Assembly (NCBI GenBank): GCA_963728155.1
Contig: CAVSJF010000004.1
Coordinates: forward strand, 434,001 to 498,000
Direction of reading: 5' to 3'
DNA from: JACVRW01 sp963728155
GTDB taxonomy: Bacteria > Actinomycetota > Thermoleophilia > Solirubrobacterales > Thermoleophilaceae
DNA length: 64,000 bases
The position numbers were made by a program, and so were the translations under genes. Below are positions 8,331 through 18,188 of this stretch, piece by piece; the first letter of the stretch is position 1; each line of letters starts with the position of its first letter. The notes under the pieces were generated by a model that was not told the origin of the DNA, searched no databases, and saw nothing but the letters and a program-made list of their open reading frames with translations.

Positions 8331-9745
8331 CGCTCGAAGGCGAGCGTGAGCAGCAGGCTGCAGATCAGGTAGCCGGCCAGGGCCAGCAGCAGTGCCGTGG
8401 CCATGTGGCCCTCGCTCGTGCGCCCGGCGTTGAACAGGCGCCGGCGCGCGCGCACGAGAGTCACCCACGTGACGCCGATGGCGAAGAAGAACAACATGGC
8501 GCCCACCAGGCCCAGCTCAGCGAGCTGCGACAGGTACATGTTGTGCGCCTCGCGCTCGGGCTGCTCGCCCCGGCGCTCGGCGCCGCGTTCGCGCTCGTGC
8601 ACCTGACCACCTTCGATGGCCTGCGCGTAGTCCTGGTAGTAGAGCGGGAAGGCGCCGGGGCCCACGCCGAGTATCGGGTGGTCGAGGAACACGTTGGCGG
8701 CCGCCCGCATCTCGGTCGCCCGGCTCTGCGTGGACTGGTCGGCCTCCGGATCGGAGCCGGTCTCCTGGGTGGCCGAGGCCACACTCGACACGCTCAGGAA
8801 CCGCTCGGCGTAGGAAGGCACGGCCGCGAAGACGGCAACCACGACGAAGATCAGGGTCAGTACCTGCCAGGCCCGGAAGTAGCGCATGAAGGCCATGGCC
8901 AGCAGCACAACTATCGCGGCGAGCATCGTGCCGCGGGAGTAGGTGAGCAGGATGGCGTAGCCCATGAACGCGGCGGCGCCCAGGGCGACCACCCGTTGTA
9001 CGCCGCCCGTCTCACGGCGCGCGAAGACCATCGCCAAGGCCAGCCCAACGACCAGGATCTGGCCGTAGTAGTTCGGGTCGCCCAGGGGGCCCGACGCGCG
9101 GAACTCCTGGGTCTGCCCAATGGCGAAGGAGGGGTCCGGCAGGGCGAAACCGCCGTAGGACTGCCAGAAGTTCCCGCCCGCAGCCTGCACGATCGTGACC
9201 GCGGCCAGGAGGCCGACGGACACCACGACCACCCACAGCACTCGCCTGAGCGCCTCGGGCGTGCGGATCGCGTTGACGGCGAGGAAATAGAGCACCACGC
9301 CCTCGAACACATAGGACTGCATCCGCTCCAGCCCGGCGTCCTCGTAGCGCGACGTCAGCGTGGAGACGATCTCCATCGCCAGCAGCCCCAGCATGATCAC
9401 CAGCACAGCGTTGGCCACCAGCGGCTCGCCTTGGCGCAGGTGGGCGAGGACCGGCACGGCCAGCAGAAGGACGGCGGCGGCGCCGATCGTGGCCGGCGCT
9501 CCAGACGCGGTCAGCACACCGGGCACGTTGGCCACCAACAGGCCGATCGCCGCCGGCGTGACAAGGGCCGGAGCGAGCAGGCCCAGCGAGCAGAAGACTC
9601 CCAGCATGATCACCCCGACCGCGAGCGACGGCTTGACCGCCACGATCACTCCCACCGCCCCCGTCAGGGCGATGAGGCCGATGAGAAGCCCGGGGCCCCC
9701 CGCCTGCCGCGGCCGGCTCAGTACACCGGCGGTGGCGGTGGTCAC
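8243..9745 (-). CDS. O-antigen ligase/polymerase family membrane protein
   Basis: The protein has 500 residues with about ten to twelve membrane segments and a long extracytoplasmic loop carrying EAHNMYLSQLAELGLVGAM, the conserved His region of the O-antigen ligase (Wzy_C/WaaL) family. ILGVGPGAFPLYYQDYA and SGPLGDPNYYGQILVVG are further family-like segments. It would polymerise or ligate lipid-linked repeat units outside the membrane. The GTG at 9745 overlaps the stop of the sugar transferase (GTGA), making a coupled pair. The long open frame upstream of this GTG is antisense-type shadow of the transferase gene and was excluded. Confidence 0.82.
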   Translation of the reverse strand: MTTATAGVLSRPRQAGGPGLLIGLIALTGAVGVIVAVKPSLAVGVIMLGVFCSLGLLAPALVTPAAIGLLVANVPGVLTASGAPATIGAAAVLLLAVPVLAHLRQGEPLVANAVLVIMLGLLAMEIVSTLTSRYEDAGLERMQSYVFEGVVLYFLAVNAIRTPEALRRVLWVVVVSVGLLAAVTIVQAAGGNFWQSYGGFALPDPSFAIGQTQEFRASGPLGDPNYYGQILVVGLALAMVFARRETGGVQRVVALGAAAFMGYAILLTYSRGTMLAAIVVLLAMAFMRYFRAWQVLTLIFVVVAVFAAVPSYAERFLSVSSVASATQETGSDPEADQSTQSRATEMRAAANVFLDHPILGVGPGAFPLYYQDYAQAIEGGQVHERERGAERRGEQPEREAHNMYLSQLAELGLVGAMLFFFAIGVTWVTLVRARRRLFNAGRTSEGHMATALLLALAGYLICSLLLTLAFERYFWLLLAFAAAASLLARPSPEPLPPARA

Positions 9746-10365
9746 GCCACTCCGGTCCGGCGGAACACCACGCCGACCGTGCGCACGAGCAGCCACAGCT
9801 CCCGAAGCAGCGAAGGCCGGCGGAAGAAGTCGATCTCGAGGCGGCAGCGCTCGGTGAAGTCCAGGCTGGAGCGGCCGTAGACCTGCCACGGGCCCGTCAG
9901 TCCGGGCCGGTAGTCGAGCCGCCCGGTCTGCCAGGGCAGGTAGGTGTCGGCGGCGAACGAGGTGGGGCGAGGGCCGACCATCGTCATGTCGCCGCGCAGC
10001 ACGTTCATGAGCTGCGGCAGCTCGTCGAGGCTCGACTTGCGCAGGAAGCGGCCGAAGCGCGACACGCGCGGGTCGTCGGCCAGCCGGAAGTCCGGCCAGG
10101 CGACCGCGCTCAGCGCTCGCAGCTCCTCCTTCATCGCATCGGCGTCGCGCACCATCGAACGAAACTTAAACAACTTGAAAGAGCGCCCTCCCAGGCCGGT
10201 GCGGGTCTGGCGGAAGAGGACGGGGGCCCGCGGGTCCCCGATCCAGATAAGCAGCGCAATCAGGGCCAGCAGGGGGGAGAGCACCACCAGCGCCGTGGCC
10301 GACACCATTATGTCCAGCGCGCGCTTGGCCGCGGTGTAGAGCGGACCGGGGCTCTCGATGGGCAA
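9742..10365 (-). CDS. Undecaprenyl-phosphate sugar phosphotransferase (ExoY/WcaJ type)
   Basis: The protein has 207 residues, the length of the short monotopic phosphoglycosyl transferases. A re-entrant hydrophobic helix (ALDIMVSATALVVLSPLLAL) is followed by FRQTRTGLGGRSFKLFKFRSM, FGRFLRKSSLDELPQLMNVL, GDMTMVGPRP and YRPGLTGPWQV, all hallmark segments; the Asp-Glu pair in SLDELPQ is the catalytic dyad of this family. The enzyme transfers a sugar phosphate to undecaprenyl phosphate, the first membrane step of repeat-unit synthesis. It follows the epimerase by 17 bp and is coupled to the ligase gene downstream. Confidence 0.92.
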   Translation of the reverse strand: MPIESPGPLYTAAKRALDIMVSATALVVLSPLLALIALLIWIGDPRAPVLFRQTRTGLGGRSFKLFKFRSMVRDADAMKEELRALSAVAWPDFRLADDPRVSRFGRFLRKSSLDELPQLMNVLRGDMTMVGPRPTSFAADTYLPWQTGRLDYRPGLTGPWQVYGRSSLDFTERCRLEIDFFRRPSLLRELWLLVRTVGVVFRRTGVA

Positions 10366-10382
10366 AGCAGCCGCCCCGAGGA

Positions 10383-11420
10383 TCAGACCGCCGCGGCGAG
10401 CGAGGTCGAGGGCGAGTTCGCGAGCACCCAGTCCAGCTGCGCCGCGAGGCCGTCGGCCAGAGACACCTCGGGGACGAAACCCAGCTCGTGACGGGCCAGC
10501 TCGCCGTCGCAGCCCGTGCGACTGGCGTCGCCGGTGCTCCCCGGGCGGTGGTCGAGAGCCAGCGGGCGCCCGAGCAGCTCGGCGATCAGGCCGAGGGCCT
10601 CGACCAGCTCGACGGGCTGGCCGCCGCCCAGGTTGTAGACGCCGCCCGCCTTGCCGCGGTCGGTGGCCAGCAGGGTTCCGCGCACGATGTCGTCCACGTA
10701 GGTGAAGTCGCGCACCTGGTTGCCGCTGCCGTAGATCGGCAGTGCCTCGCCCGCCGTCGCCCGGCGCAGGAAGCGCGTGAAGGCCATGTCGGGCCGTTGG
10801 CGAGGCCCGTAGACCGTGAAGAACCGCAGGCCCACCACCGGCACGTCGAAGTTGCGCAGGTATACCGCGGCCAGCTCCTCGCAGGCCAGCTTGGTCATCC
10901 CGTAGGGCGAGACGGGCGCAAGCGGGCTCGACTCGTGCGTCGGGAAGATCGGCGCGTCGCCGTACACCGAGGACGACGAGGCGTAGGCAAACCGCTCGGG
11001 TGGGTTGCGAACCGCCAGTTCGAGCAGGCGCTGAGTGGCCTGCACGTTGTGGCGAAGGTAGGTGGTGAAGCCCTCACCGAAGCTGAGGCGCACCCCGGGC
11101 TGGCCGGCGAGGTGGATCACGTGGGACACGCCGTCGAGAAGCCCGTCGAGGTCGTCCTCGGCGAGATCGAGGCGCCGCAGCTCGAAATTCGGCTCGTCCT
11201 GAAGGGCGTGCAGGTTGGCCAGCTTGGTGGCCGAGTCGTAGTAGTCGGTGAAGGCGTCGACCCCGAGGACCGAGCAGCCATTGGCCACAAGGCGCTCGCT
11301 CACGTGGGACCCGATGAACCCGGCCGCTCCGGTTACGAGCACCCGTCCGCTCCAGCCGCCGCACGGCAGGTCAGCGGCTGCCCCGTTGGCGGCGCGGCGG
11401 CGTGACTTGAACCGGTTCAC
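10383..11420 (-). CDS. NAD-dependent nucleotide-sugar epimerase (UDP-glucuronate 4-epimerase-like)
   Basis: The extended SDR protein has 345 residues. The NAD-binding motif is VTGAAGFIGSHVSERL. The active site shows SSSVYGD and SPYGMTKLACEE (Tyr and Lys of YxxxK). The segments DAFTDYYDSATKLANL, AGQPGVRLSFG and FFTVYGPRQRPDMAF are closer to UDP-glucuronate 4-epimerases than to GalE. It probably supplies UDP-galacturonate or a related sugar for the polysaccharide. The start ATG overlaps the stop of the degenerate-GGDEF gene (ATGA), so the four minus-strand genes 12088-8243 form one operon. The substrate is inferred from sequence similarity only. Confidence 0.85.
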   Translation of the reverse strand: MNRFKSRRRAANGAAADLPCGGWSGRVLVTGAAGFIGSHVSERLVANGCSVLGVDAFTDYYDSATKLANLHALQDEPNFELRRLDLAEDDLDGLLDGVSHVIHLAGQPGVRLSFGEGFTTYLRHNVQATQRLLELAVRNPPERFAYASSSSVYGDAPIFPTHESSPLAPVSPYGMTKLACEELAAVYLRNFDVPVVGLRFFTVYGPRQRPDMAFTRFLRRATAGEALPIYGSGNQVRDFTYVDDIVRGTLLATDRGKAGGVYNLGGGQPVELVEALGLIAELLGRPLALDHRPGSTGDASRTGCDGELARHELGFVPEVSLADGLAAQLDWVLANSPSTSLAAAV

Positions 11421-12088
11421 TGCGCCACGCTCAAGACCGGGCGGGCGGTGCGCCTGTCGGGGTTGGCGAGGTCGTCGCGGGCGTGCTCGAGCAGCATCTC
11501 CAGCGTCGCGCCGTCAGCGGGGAAGTCGGCCCAGCCGAAGCGCATGCCGTGAACGGCCGCCCGCAGGCGCCGTTCGACGGCGTCGCGGTCGAACTCACCC
11601 TCGAACACGGCGCGCAGCTCCCAGTGGCGCTCGGTCACGGCCAGCTCGTAGCTGTCGGTCGCCCGCAGAAGATCCAGCAGCTCGTCCGCGTCATCCGCCG
11701 GCGGCTCGTCCGACACCGCGACCAGCGCAACCACATCCTCGCCGCGCCGACGCCCACGCATGAGCGCGCGCTGCAGCTCCGAGCTCAGCGGAGCCGGCAC
11801 GATCCGGTGACTCACGCGAGTCTCGAGGGCGAGCTGGATCAGGCCGGCGGCCAGCATCCATGGGATGAGCGCGGGCTCCACGATGGCCACGCCCACCGCG
11901 GCGATCAGGGCCAACGGCCGCAGGCGCCAATGGACCAATGCGATCAAACCGACGGCCGCCATCAGGGCGCATGCCGTCAGGTCGACGCGCGGGGGAACGA
12001 CCGCGGCCAGGGTCGCCAGTGCGATCCAGCCTGCATAGGCGCCCGCAGGCGCCGATAGCTCTATTCCCTGCTTTCCCGCCCCGCGCAC
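11417..12088 (-). CDS. Membrane protein with degenerate GGDEF-like domain
   Basis: From the GTG at 12088 the protein has about 223 residues. Two or three hydrophobic stretches (WIALATLAAVVP, TACALMAAVGLIALVHW, LALIAAVGVAIVEPALIPWML) are followed by a domain with diguanylate-cyclase spacing: LQRALMRGRRRGEDVVALVAV, LLDLLRATDSYELAV, then MRFGWADFPADGATLEMLLEHA, which matches the C-terminal SVGIAxFPxDGxTxExLLxxAD motif. The signature loop reads VTERHWELRAVF where RxGGDEF should be, so catalysis is not expected. It may sense a signal or dimerise, and it heads the polysaccharide operon. An optimal GAAGGAG fixes the GTG at 12088 over an upstream TTG. Confidence 0.6.
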   Translation of the reverse strand: MRGAGKQGIELSAPAGAYAGWIALATLAAVVPPRVDLTACALMAAVGLIALVHWRLRPLALIAAVGVAIVEPALIPWMLAAGLIQLALETRVSHRIVPAPLSSELQRALMRGRRRGEDVVALVAVSDEPPADDADELLDLLRATDSYELAVTERHWELRAVFEGEFDRDAVERRLRAAVHGMRFGWADFPADGATLEMLLEHARDDLANPDRRTARPVLSVAQ

Positions 12089-12096
12089 GTCAGTTA

Positions 12097-12103
12097 CTCC
12101 TTC
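12097..12103 (-). promoter_or_regulatory. Ribosome binding site GAAGGAG that sets the start at 12088
   Basis: GAAGGAG on the minus strand lies 8 nt upstream of the GTG at 12088. The longer reading from the TTG at 12124 would place this sequence inside the coding region and has no such site. Confidence 0.6.
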
Positions 12104-12201
12104 TTTCGTGGGCTCTGCCTCCAATCAGGCGTGCCAGATGAGCCCGGGTCACTCCCCCGACAGAACGCGGCGACCCCTCCAGTTTTTTCGCCGGCCCGGT
12201 G

Positions 12202-12220
12202 GTTAATCGGACCGGTTAAC
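12202..12220. promoter_or_regulatory. 19-bp near-perfect palindrome, possible operator
   Basis: GTTAATCGGACCGGTTAAC is symmetric at every pair but one (T against G). It is AT-richer than its surroundings and lies in the 156-bp gap between divergent genes, just upstream of the -10 box of the hydrolase gene. The length and symmetry suit a dimeric repressor site. No cognate regulator is adjacent. Confidence 0.45.
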
Positions 12221-12230
12221 GAGGCGTTCG

Positions 12231-12236
12231 TATTGT
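12231..12236 (+). promoter_or_regulatory. -10 box TATTGT, 8 nt upstream of a GTG start
   Basis: TATTGT lies 8 nt before the GTG at 12245 and 10 bp after the palindrome at 12202-12220, so a protein bound there would block it. Confidence 0.4.
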
Positions 12237-12244
12237 CTTGGCCC

Positions 12245-12901
12245 GTGCAGGTGCTCGAAGTGACAACTCCGCACGGTCCGGCGCGGGTCCACCTCGACCC
12301 CGTCGCGGGGCCCAAGGCGGCGCTGATGCTCGGCCACGGAGCGGGCGGCGGAGTGAACGCGCCCGACTTGGTGGCCGTGTCGGAGGCCGCGCGCTCGCGG
12401 GGAATCAGCGTCGCCCTCGTCGAGCAGCCCTATCGCGTGGCCGGGCGTCGCTCCCCCGCCCCGGCCGGCCGGCTCGACACCGCCTGGACGGCGGTGGCGG
12501 CGCGCCTGTGCGGCGACGAGCTAAGCGGGCTGCCGTTGATCGTGGGCGGTCGCTCGGCGGGCGCGCGCGTGGCCTGCCGCACCGTCGCGGAGGTGGGCGC
12601 GATCGGCGTGCTGTGCCTCGCCTTTCCGCTGCAGCCGCCGCGCCGCGCCGGCGCCGCGCCGGCCCCCGACCGACTGGCCGAGCTGGACGCGGTCACGGTT
12701 CCCACCCTGGTCGTTCAGGGCGTTTCCGACCGCTTCGGCATGCCGCCGGAGGGCACGCAGCGCACGGTGGCGCAGGTGCCGGGCGACCACGGCCTGAAGA
12801 AGGACGTGGGGGCGGTGGCCGAGGCCGCGGAGGCGTGGTTTGCCCGCGTGGTGGGGGCGCCCGGAGCTGCACGAGCGGCCGCCCACAGCCGGCGTTCTTG
12901 A
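12245..12901 (+). CDS. Alpha/beta hydrolase of the KANL3/Tex30 (dienelactone-hydrolase-like) type
   Basis: The protein has about 218 residues. It shows ALMLGHGAGGGVNAPDLVAV (oxyanion region), GGRSAGARVACRT (nucleophile Ser in GxSxG), VVQGVSDRFGMP (Asp) and VPGDHGLKKDV (His), so the full catalytic triad is present. Its length and the position of the Asp loop match small KANL3/Tex30-like hydrolases; the substrate is unknown. The GTG at 12245 is preferred because a -10 box and palindrome lie directly upstream and no ribosome binding site supports an earlier start. The C-terminal ~15 residues are low complexity. Confidence 0.75.
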   Translation: MQVLEVTTPHGPARVHLDPVAGPKAALMLGHGAGGGVNAPDLVAVSEAARSRGISVALVEQPYRVAGRRSPAPAGRLDTAWTAVAARLCGDELSGLPLIVGGRSAGARVACRTVAEVGAIGVLCLAFPLQPPRRAGAAPAPDRLAELDAVTVPTLVVQGVSDRFGMPPEGTQRTVAQVPGDHGLKKDVGAVAEAAEAWFARVVGAPGAARAAAHSRRS

Positions 12902-12909
12902 CGTCGGGT

Positions 12910-12915
12910 TAGAGT
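12910..12915 (+). promoter_or_regulatory. -10 box TAGAGT, 7 nt upstream of an ATG
   Basis: TAGAGT lies exactly 7 nt before the ATG at 12923. This supports that ATG over the GTG at 12914, which overlaps the box. Confidence 0.45.
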
Positions 12916-12922
12916 GCCGCGC

Positions 12923-13312
12923 ATGCCGGTCGTGAAAGGCCATATGTCGCGGGACCTGCTGACCGTGTCGCCCGGGGTGCCGCTGACCGAGGTGGCGAAG
13001 CGCATGGTTGCGCGCGACGTGGGCGCGGTGATGGTGGTGGAGGACGAGCGGCTGGTGGGGATCCTGACCGAGCGCGACGTGCTGCGTGCGGTCGCCGGCG
13101 GTCTCGACGAGTCGACCCTCGTGTCGGCCTGCATGACCAGGGATCCGGACACGATCGAGTCCGACGAGACGACCCGCGAGGCGGCCACCCTGATGATCCA
13201 CGGCGGCTTTCGCCACCTGCCGATCATGGAGGGCGAAGAGATCGTCGGGATGCTCTCCATCCGCGATCTCATGCGCGTGGTGCTCGACGACTCGGCGCCG
13301 CGCGGCGCCTGA
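12923..13312 (+). CDS. CBS-domain pair protein
   Basis: The protein has 129 residues and consists of two CBS motifs: VKGHMSRDLLTVSPGVPLTE with VGAVMVVEDERLVGILTERD, then MTRDPDTIESDETTREA with GGFRHLPIMEGEEIVGMLSI. Stand-alone CBS pairs bind adenine nucleotides or related ligands and regulate partner proteins; no partner is evident here. The ATG start follows from the -10 box 7 nt upstream. The gene is 21 bp after the hydrolase and 62 bp before the glutamate dehydrogenase, so it is probably its own transcription unit. Confidence 0.85.
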   Translation: MPVVKGHMSRDLLTVSPGVPLTEVAKRMVARDVGAVMVVEDERLVGILTERDVLRAVAGGLDESTLVSACMTRDPDTIESDETTREAATLMIHGGFRHLPIMEGEEIVGMLSIRDLMRVVLDDSAPRGA

Positions 13313-13374
13313 TCGCGCAACAGCGCCACCGCCCTGGCGCCGGCTGAGCGGAGGCGCGTAACCTCACAGCTCCA

Positions 13375-16300
13375 GTGACCATGAAGGTCCAAGACGTCGA
13401 CCAAGCCCTGATCGAGACCGTTTGCTCGCGCCTTCAGCGCTCGCTTGGCGGAGACGAGGCCGGCCGCGCGGAGGCCTTCGTTCGCCAGTACTACCGCTGG
13501 GTGTCCCCCGAGGACCTGGCGGAACGCACCGAGCTCGACGTTTACGGCGCCGCGCTGGCCCACTTCAACCTCGCGCGGCGCCGGCCGCCGGGCGCCACGA
13601 AGATCCGCGTCTACAACCCGCAGTTCGAGAGCGACGGCTGGCAGTCCTCGCACACCGCCGTGGAGGTGGTGACCGACGACGCTCCGTTCCTCATCGACTC
13701 GATCTCGATGGAGCTCAACCGCCGCGGCTTCGGGGTCCACCTGATCATCCACCCGGTCATGCGGGTGCGCCGCAACGAGCGCCGGCGAGCTGCTCGACGT
13801 GCTGCCGCGCGACAGCGAGGGCGAGCAGGCCATGGCCGAGTCGGTGATCCACGCCGAGGTGGCGCGTCACACGGATCCCGGTGATCTGCGCGGAGATAGA
13901 GGAGGCGCTGCGGCGGGTGATCGGCGAGGTTCGCGCCGCCGTGGAGGACTGGCCGCAGATGCGCCAGCGTGCGCTCGAGCTGTCCGACGAGCTGGAGTCC
14001 AGGCCGCCGCCGATCGACCCCGACGACATAGTCGAGGCCCGGGAGTTCCTGACCTGGCTCGAGGATCACAACTTCACCTTTTTGGGCTACCGCGACTACG
14101 AGCTGAGCGGCTCGGACGGCAGGGTGCGGCTGGCCCCGGTTGCCGGATCGGGATTGGGCATCCTGCGCGAGAGCAGCGGCAGCGTCGACACCCTGCCCCC
14201 CGCCGTCGGGGCGCGCGCGCTCGCCCCCAGCCTGCTCAACCTGACCAAGGCCAGCGAGCGCGCCACCGTCCACCGGGCCGCCTACCTCGACTACGTCGGA
14301 GTACAGCGCTTCGACGGCGACGGGCAGGTGGTGGGCGAGCGGCGCTTTCTCGGGCTATACACGCACAGCGCCTATCACGCGAGCCCGGCCAGCATCCCCA
14401 TCCTGCGCCGCAAGGTGGCCGCGGTGCTCGACCGCGCGGCGTTTCCGGCGCGGCAGCCACAACGAGAAGGCGCTCATCGAGATCCTCGAGACCTACCCGC
14501 GCGACGAGCTCTTCCAGATCTCCGTCGACGAGCTGTTCGAGATCGCCATCGGGATCCTGCATCTGGGTGAGCGCCAGCGCGTGCGCCTGTTCCTGCGCCG
14601 TGACGCCTTCGGGCGCTTTCTCTCCTGCCTCGTGTACGTGCCGCGGGACCGCTTCAACACCGAGAACCGGCGGCGCATCGAGCGCATCATCCGCCAGCGC
14701 ACCGGCGCCCAGAGCATCGACTACTCCACACGGGTATCGGAGTCCGTGCTCGTTCGCCTGCACTACCTGGTCTACGTCGAGCCGGGCAGCCTCTCCCAGG
14801 TCGACGCCCGCGAAATCGAGACGCAGCTCGTGGCCGCCACCCGGTCGTGGGGCGACGACCTGCAGGAGGCGCTGCACGAGGAGCACGGCGAGGAGCGCGG
14901 CTCGGCCCTGTTTCGCCGCTACGGCGAAGCGTTCCCCGCCGCCTACCGAGCCGACTGGGTGCCCCGTTCGGCCCTCAGCGACATCGGGCGCGTCGAGGCA
15001 CTCTCGGGTGAGGACGATCTCGCGCTGTCGCTCTACCGTCCACTGGAGGCACCGCGCGGGGCGCTGCGCGCCAAGGTCTACCGAGCGGGCGCGCCGCTGG
15101 CGCTGTCGCAGATCCTCCCCCTCTTCGAGAACCTGGGGGTGGAGGTGGCGGACGAGCGGCCGTACGCGATCAAGCCGCGAGACCGCGACTCGGTCTGGCT
15201 CTATGACTTCGGGCTCACCTACGCCGGCGAGGACGACCCGGACACCGACGAGGTGCGCGAATCGTTCGAGCGACGCGTTCATCCGCGCCTGGAGAGGCGA
15301 CGCCGAGAGCGACGGCTACAACCGGCTCGTGCTGCGCGCCCGGCTGTCGTGGCGCGACACGGCGATGCTGCGCGCCATCGGGCGCTACCTGCGCCAGGCG
15401 GGCACCACGTTCAGCGACCGCTACGTGGAGCAGGCCCTGGGCGCCCACCCCGAGGTGGCGCGCCTCTTGGTCGACCTCTTCCGGGCCCGCTTCGATCCGC
15501 GGCGCCATGACGCCGGCGCGGCCGCGCTGCTCGTGGAGCGCATCGAGGAGGCCGTCGACCGAGTCGAGAGCCTCGACCACGACCGCATTCTGCGCAACTT
15601 CCTCGGGGTGGTGCAGGCCATGCTGCGCACGAACTTCTACGCGGGCGAGGCCGAGCGCTGCCTGAGCTTCAAGCTCGATCCTTCGCGCCTGGCCTGGCTG
15701 CCCGAGCCGCGTCCGCGTTTCGAGATCTTCGTGTACTCCCCGCGCGTGGAGGGAGTGCACCTGAGAGGCGGGCACGTGGCCCGCGGAGGCATCCGGTGGT
15801 CGGACCGCCGCGAGGACTTCCGCACCGAGGTGCTCGGCCTGATGAAGGCGCAGATGGTCAAGAACGCGGTGATCGTGCCGGTGGGCGCCAAGGGCGGTTT
15901 CGTAGTCAAGCGCCCCCCCGCCGCAGGCGACCGCGAGGAGCTGCAGGCCGAGGTCGTCCGCTGTTATCGAACCTTCATCTCCGGGCTGCTCGACGTGACC
16001 GACAACATCGTGGACGGAGAGGTCGCGCCGCCGCCCGGCGTGGTGCGCCACGACGAGGACGATCCCTACCTGGTGGTGGCCGCCGACAAGGGCACGGCCA
16101 CCTTCTCGGACATCGCCAACGGCATCGCGGCGGACTACGGGTTCTGGCTCGGGGACGCCTTTGCCTCCGGCGGCTCGACGGGCTACGACCACAAGGGCAT
16201 GGGCATCACCGCGCGCGGCGCCTGGGTATCGGTCAAGCGCCACTTCCGCGAGCTCGGCCACGACGTGGCGAGCGAGGACTTCACCGTGGCGGGTGTGGGC

Positions 16301-18178
16301 GACATGGCGGGCGACGTGTTCGGCAACGGCATGCTGCTCTCGCGCCACATCCGGCTGGTGGGCGCCTTCGACCACCGCCACGTATTCATCGATCCCGATC
16401 CCGATGCGGCGGCCGCGTTCGAGGAGCGCGAGCGGCTGTTCGCGCTGCCCCGCTCCTCCTGGGAGGACTACGACACCGATCGCATCTCGCCCGGAGGCGG
16501 CGTGTTCTCACGGACCGCCAAGTCGATCCCCCTGTCCGAGCAGGCGCGCGCGGCGCTCGACGTCGAGGAGGAGAGGCTCGCCCCGAACGAGCTGATCCGG
16601 GCGATCCTGCGCGCGCCGGTCGACCTGCTCTGGAACGGCGGGATCGGGACTTACGTCAAGTCGAGCGACGAGGCCCACGCCGAGGCGGGCGACAAGGCCA
16701 ACGACGCGGTGCGAGTGGATGCCTCCGAGCTGCGCTGCCGCGTGGTGGGCGAGGGCGGCAACCTCGGGCTCACCCAGCGCGCGCGCATCGAGTTCGCGCT
16801 CGGCGGCGGCAAGATCAACACCGACGCCATCGACAACTCGGGCGGCGTCGACTGCTCCGACCACGAGGTGAACATCAAGATTCTGCTCGACAGCGTCGTG
16901 GCCGCGGGGGACCTGACCCTCAAGCAGCGCAACAACCTGCTGGCCGAGATGACCTCGGCCGTCGCCGATCGCGTGCTCCAGAACGACTACGAGCAGACCG
17001 AGACGCTGACGCTGTCCGAGGCCCAGGCCACGGGGATGGTCGACGTCCACGCCCGCTTCCTCTCCGAACTCGAGACCGCGCGCGGGCTCAACCGGTCGCT
17101 GGAGGCGCTGCCTTCCGGCGAGCAGCTCGCGGAGCGCAAGCAGAACGACGCCGGGCTGACCCGGCCCGAGCTGGCGGTGATGCTCGCCTACAGCAAGAAC
17201 GATCTCTACGCCGAGCTGCTCGACTCCGACGTGCCCGAGGACCCCCACCTCTCATCCGAGCTCGACCGCTACTTCCCCTCCCCCCTGCCCGAGCGCTTCG
17301 GCGAGCACATGCGCGAGCACCGGCTGCGCCGGGAGATCATCGCGACCCAGGTGGCCAACAACGTGCTGCACGGCGGCGGCACGACGTTCACCTTCCGCCT
17401 GCACGAGGAGACGGGCGCCTTCGCCTCCGAGATCTCGCGCGCCTACGCGTCGGCGCGCGACATCTTCTCGATGCGCCAGACGTGGGCCGACATCGAGGCC
17501 CTCGACGGACTGGTGGCCGCCAACGTGCAGGTCTCCATGCTGCTCGAGGGCCGGCGCCTGGTGGAGCGCGGATCGCGCTGGCTGCTGCGCAACGTGAGCC
17601 GCCCAATCGACATCGGGGCGACGGTGGCCCGCTTCTCCGCGGGAGCGGGGGTTCTCTTCGAAAGCGTGCCGCGGCTGCTGGGCGAGGGCGACCTCGAGCC
17701 ACTCGACGCCCGCGCGGAGCGCCTCGAGGCGGCCGGCGTGCCCGCCGACGTGGCCCGCCGGGTGGCCGTCCTGCCGACGCTCTTCGCCGTGTTCGACATC
17801 GTCGAGGTGGCGGCCGAGGCGGAGATCGAGGTGGAGGAGGTGGCCGCCGTGCACTTCCGCCTGGGCGAGCGGCTGGGGCTCCACTGGCTGCGCGACCGCA
17901 TCGTGGCGCTGCCCCGCGACGACCGCTGGCGCGCGCTTGCCCGGGCCGCGCTGCGTGACGACATCTACGGCCTGCACCGCGGGCTGACCGCCGAGGTGCT
18001 GCGGGCCGGCGCCGCGGGGGCCGATGTCGAGGAGCGCGTCGAAAACTGGATCGAGGCCAATCCGGCCTCCCAGCGAACCGAGAAGACGCTCGCTGAGATC
18101 CGCGTGGGCAAGGTGTTCGACACCACGACCCTCCCCGTGGCGGTGCGCGAGGTGCGCAACCTGCTGCTGGCGAGCTGA
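13375..18178 (+). CDS. gdh: NAD-specific glutamate dehydrogenase, 180 kDa type (four frameshifts)
   Basis: About 1600 residues are spread over all three frames, matching the large bacterial NAD-GDH family in length. The N-terminal part has VTDDAPFLIDSISMELNRRG and HNFTFLGYRDYEL; the central part has PHPEV-type helical segments and the catalytic core has RGGIRWSDRREDFRTEVLGL, KAQMVKNAVIVPVGAKGGF, DKGTATFSDIANGIA, GSTGYDHKGMGITARGAW, VAGVGDMAGDVFGNGML, DLLWNGGIGTYVKSSDE and VVGEGGNLGLTQ. It oxidises glutamate to 2-oxoglutarate and ammonium in the cytoplasm. Shifts near 13785, 13880, 14450 and 15285 are each cured by deleting one base, so I treat them as sequence errors. The start may be the GTG at 13375 or the ATG at 13381. 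Confidence 0.88.
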
Positions 18179-18188
18179 GGCCGCGGGC

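Noticed and set aside
7487..9880. A 797-residue plus-strand frame rich in His, Gln, Arg and Gly
   Set aside because: Composition is that of a shadow frame in very GC-rich DNA; it lies over the flippase in another frame and antisense to the ligase, both well supported.
12180..12190. T-run (AGTTTTTTCG) as a Rho-independent terminator
   Set aside because: No stable hairpin precedes it on either strand, and it lies between divergent starts where no transcript ends.
15215..16381. Long minus-strand frame inside the glutamate dehydrogenase gene
   Set aside because: Antisense shadow with no family motifs; the sense strand encodes the GDH catalytic core.
13375..18178. Programmed ribosomal frameshifting or a set of separate small genes
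   Set aside because: Four shifts at unrelated sites without slippery sequences or stimulatory structures, each cured by one base; sequence error is simpler.
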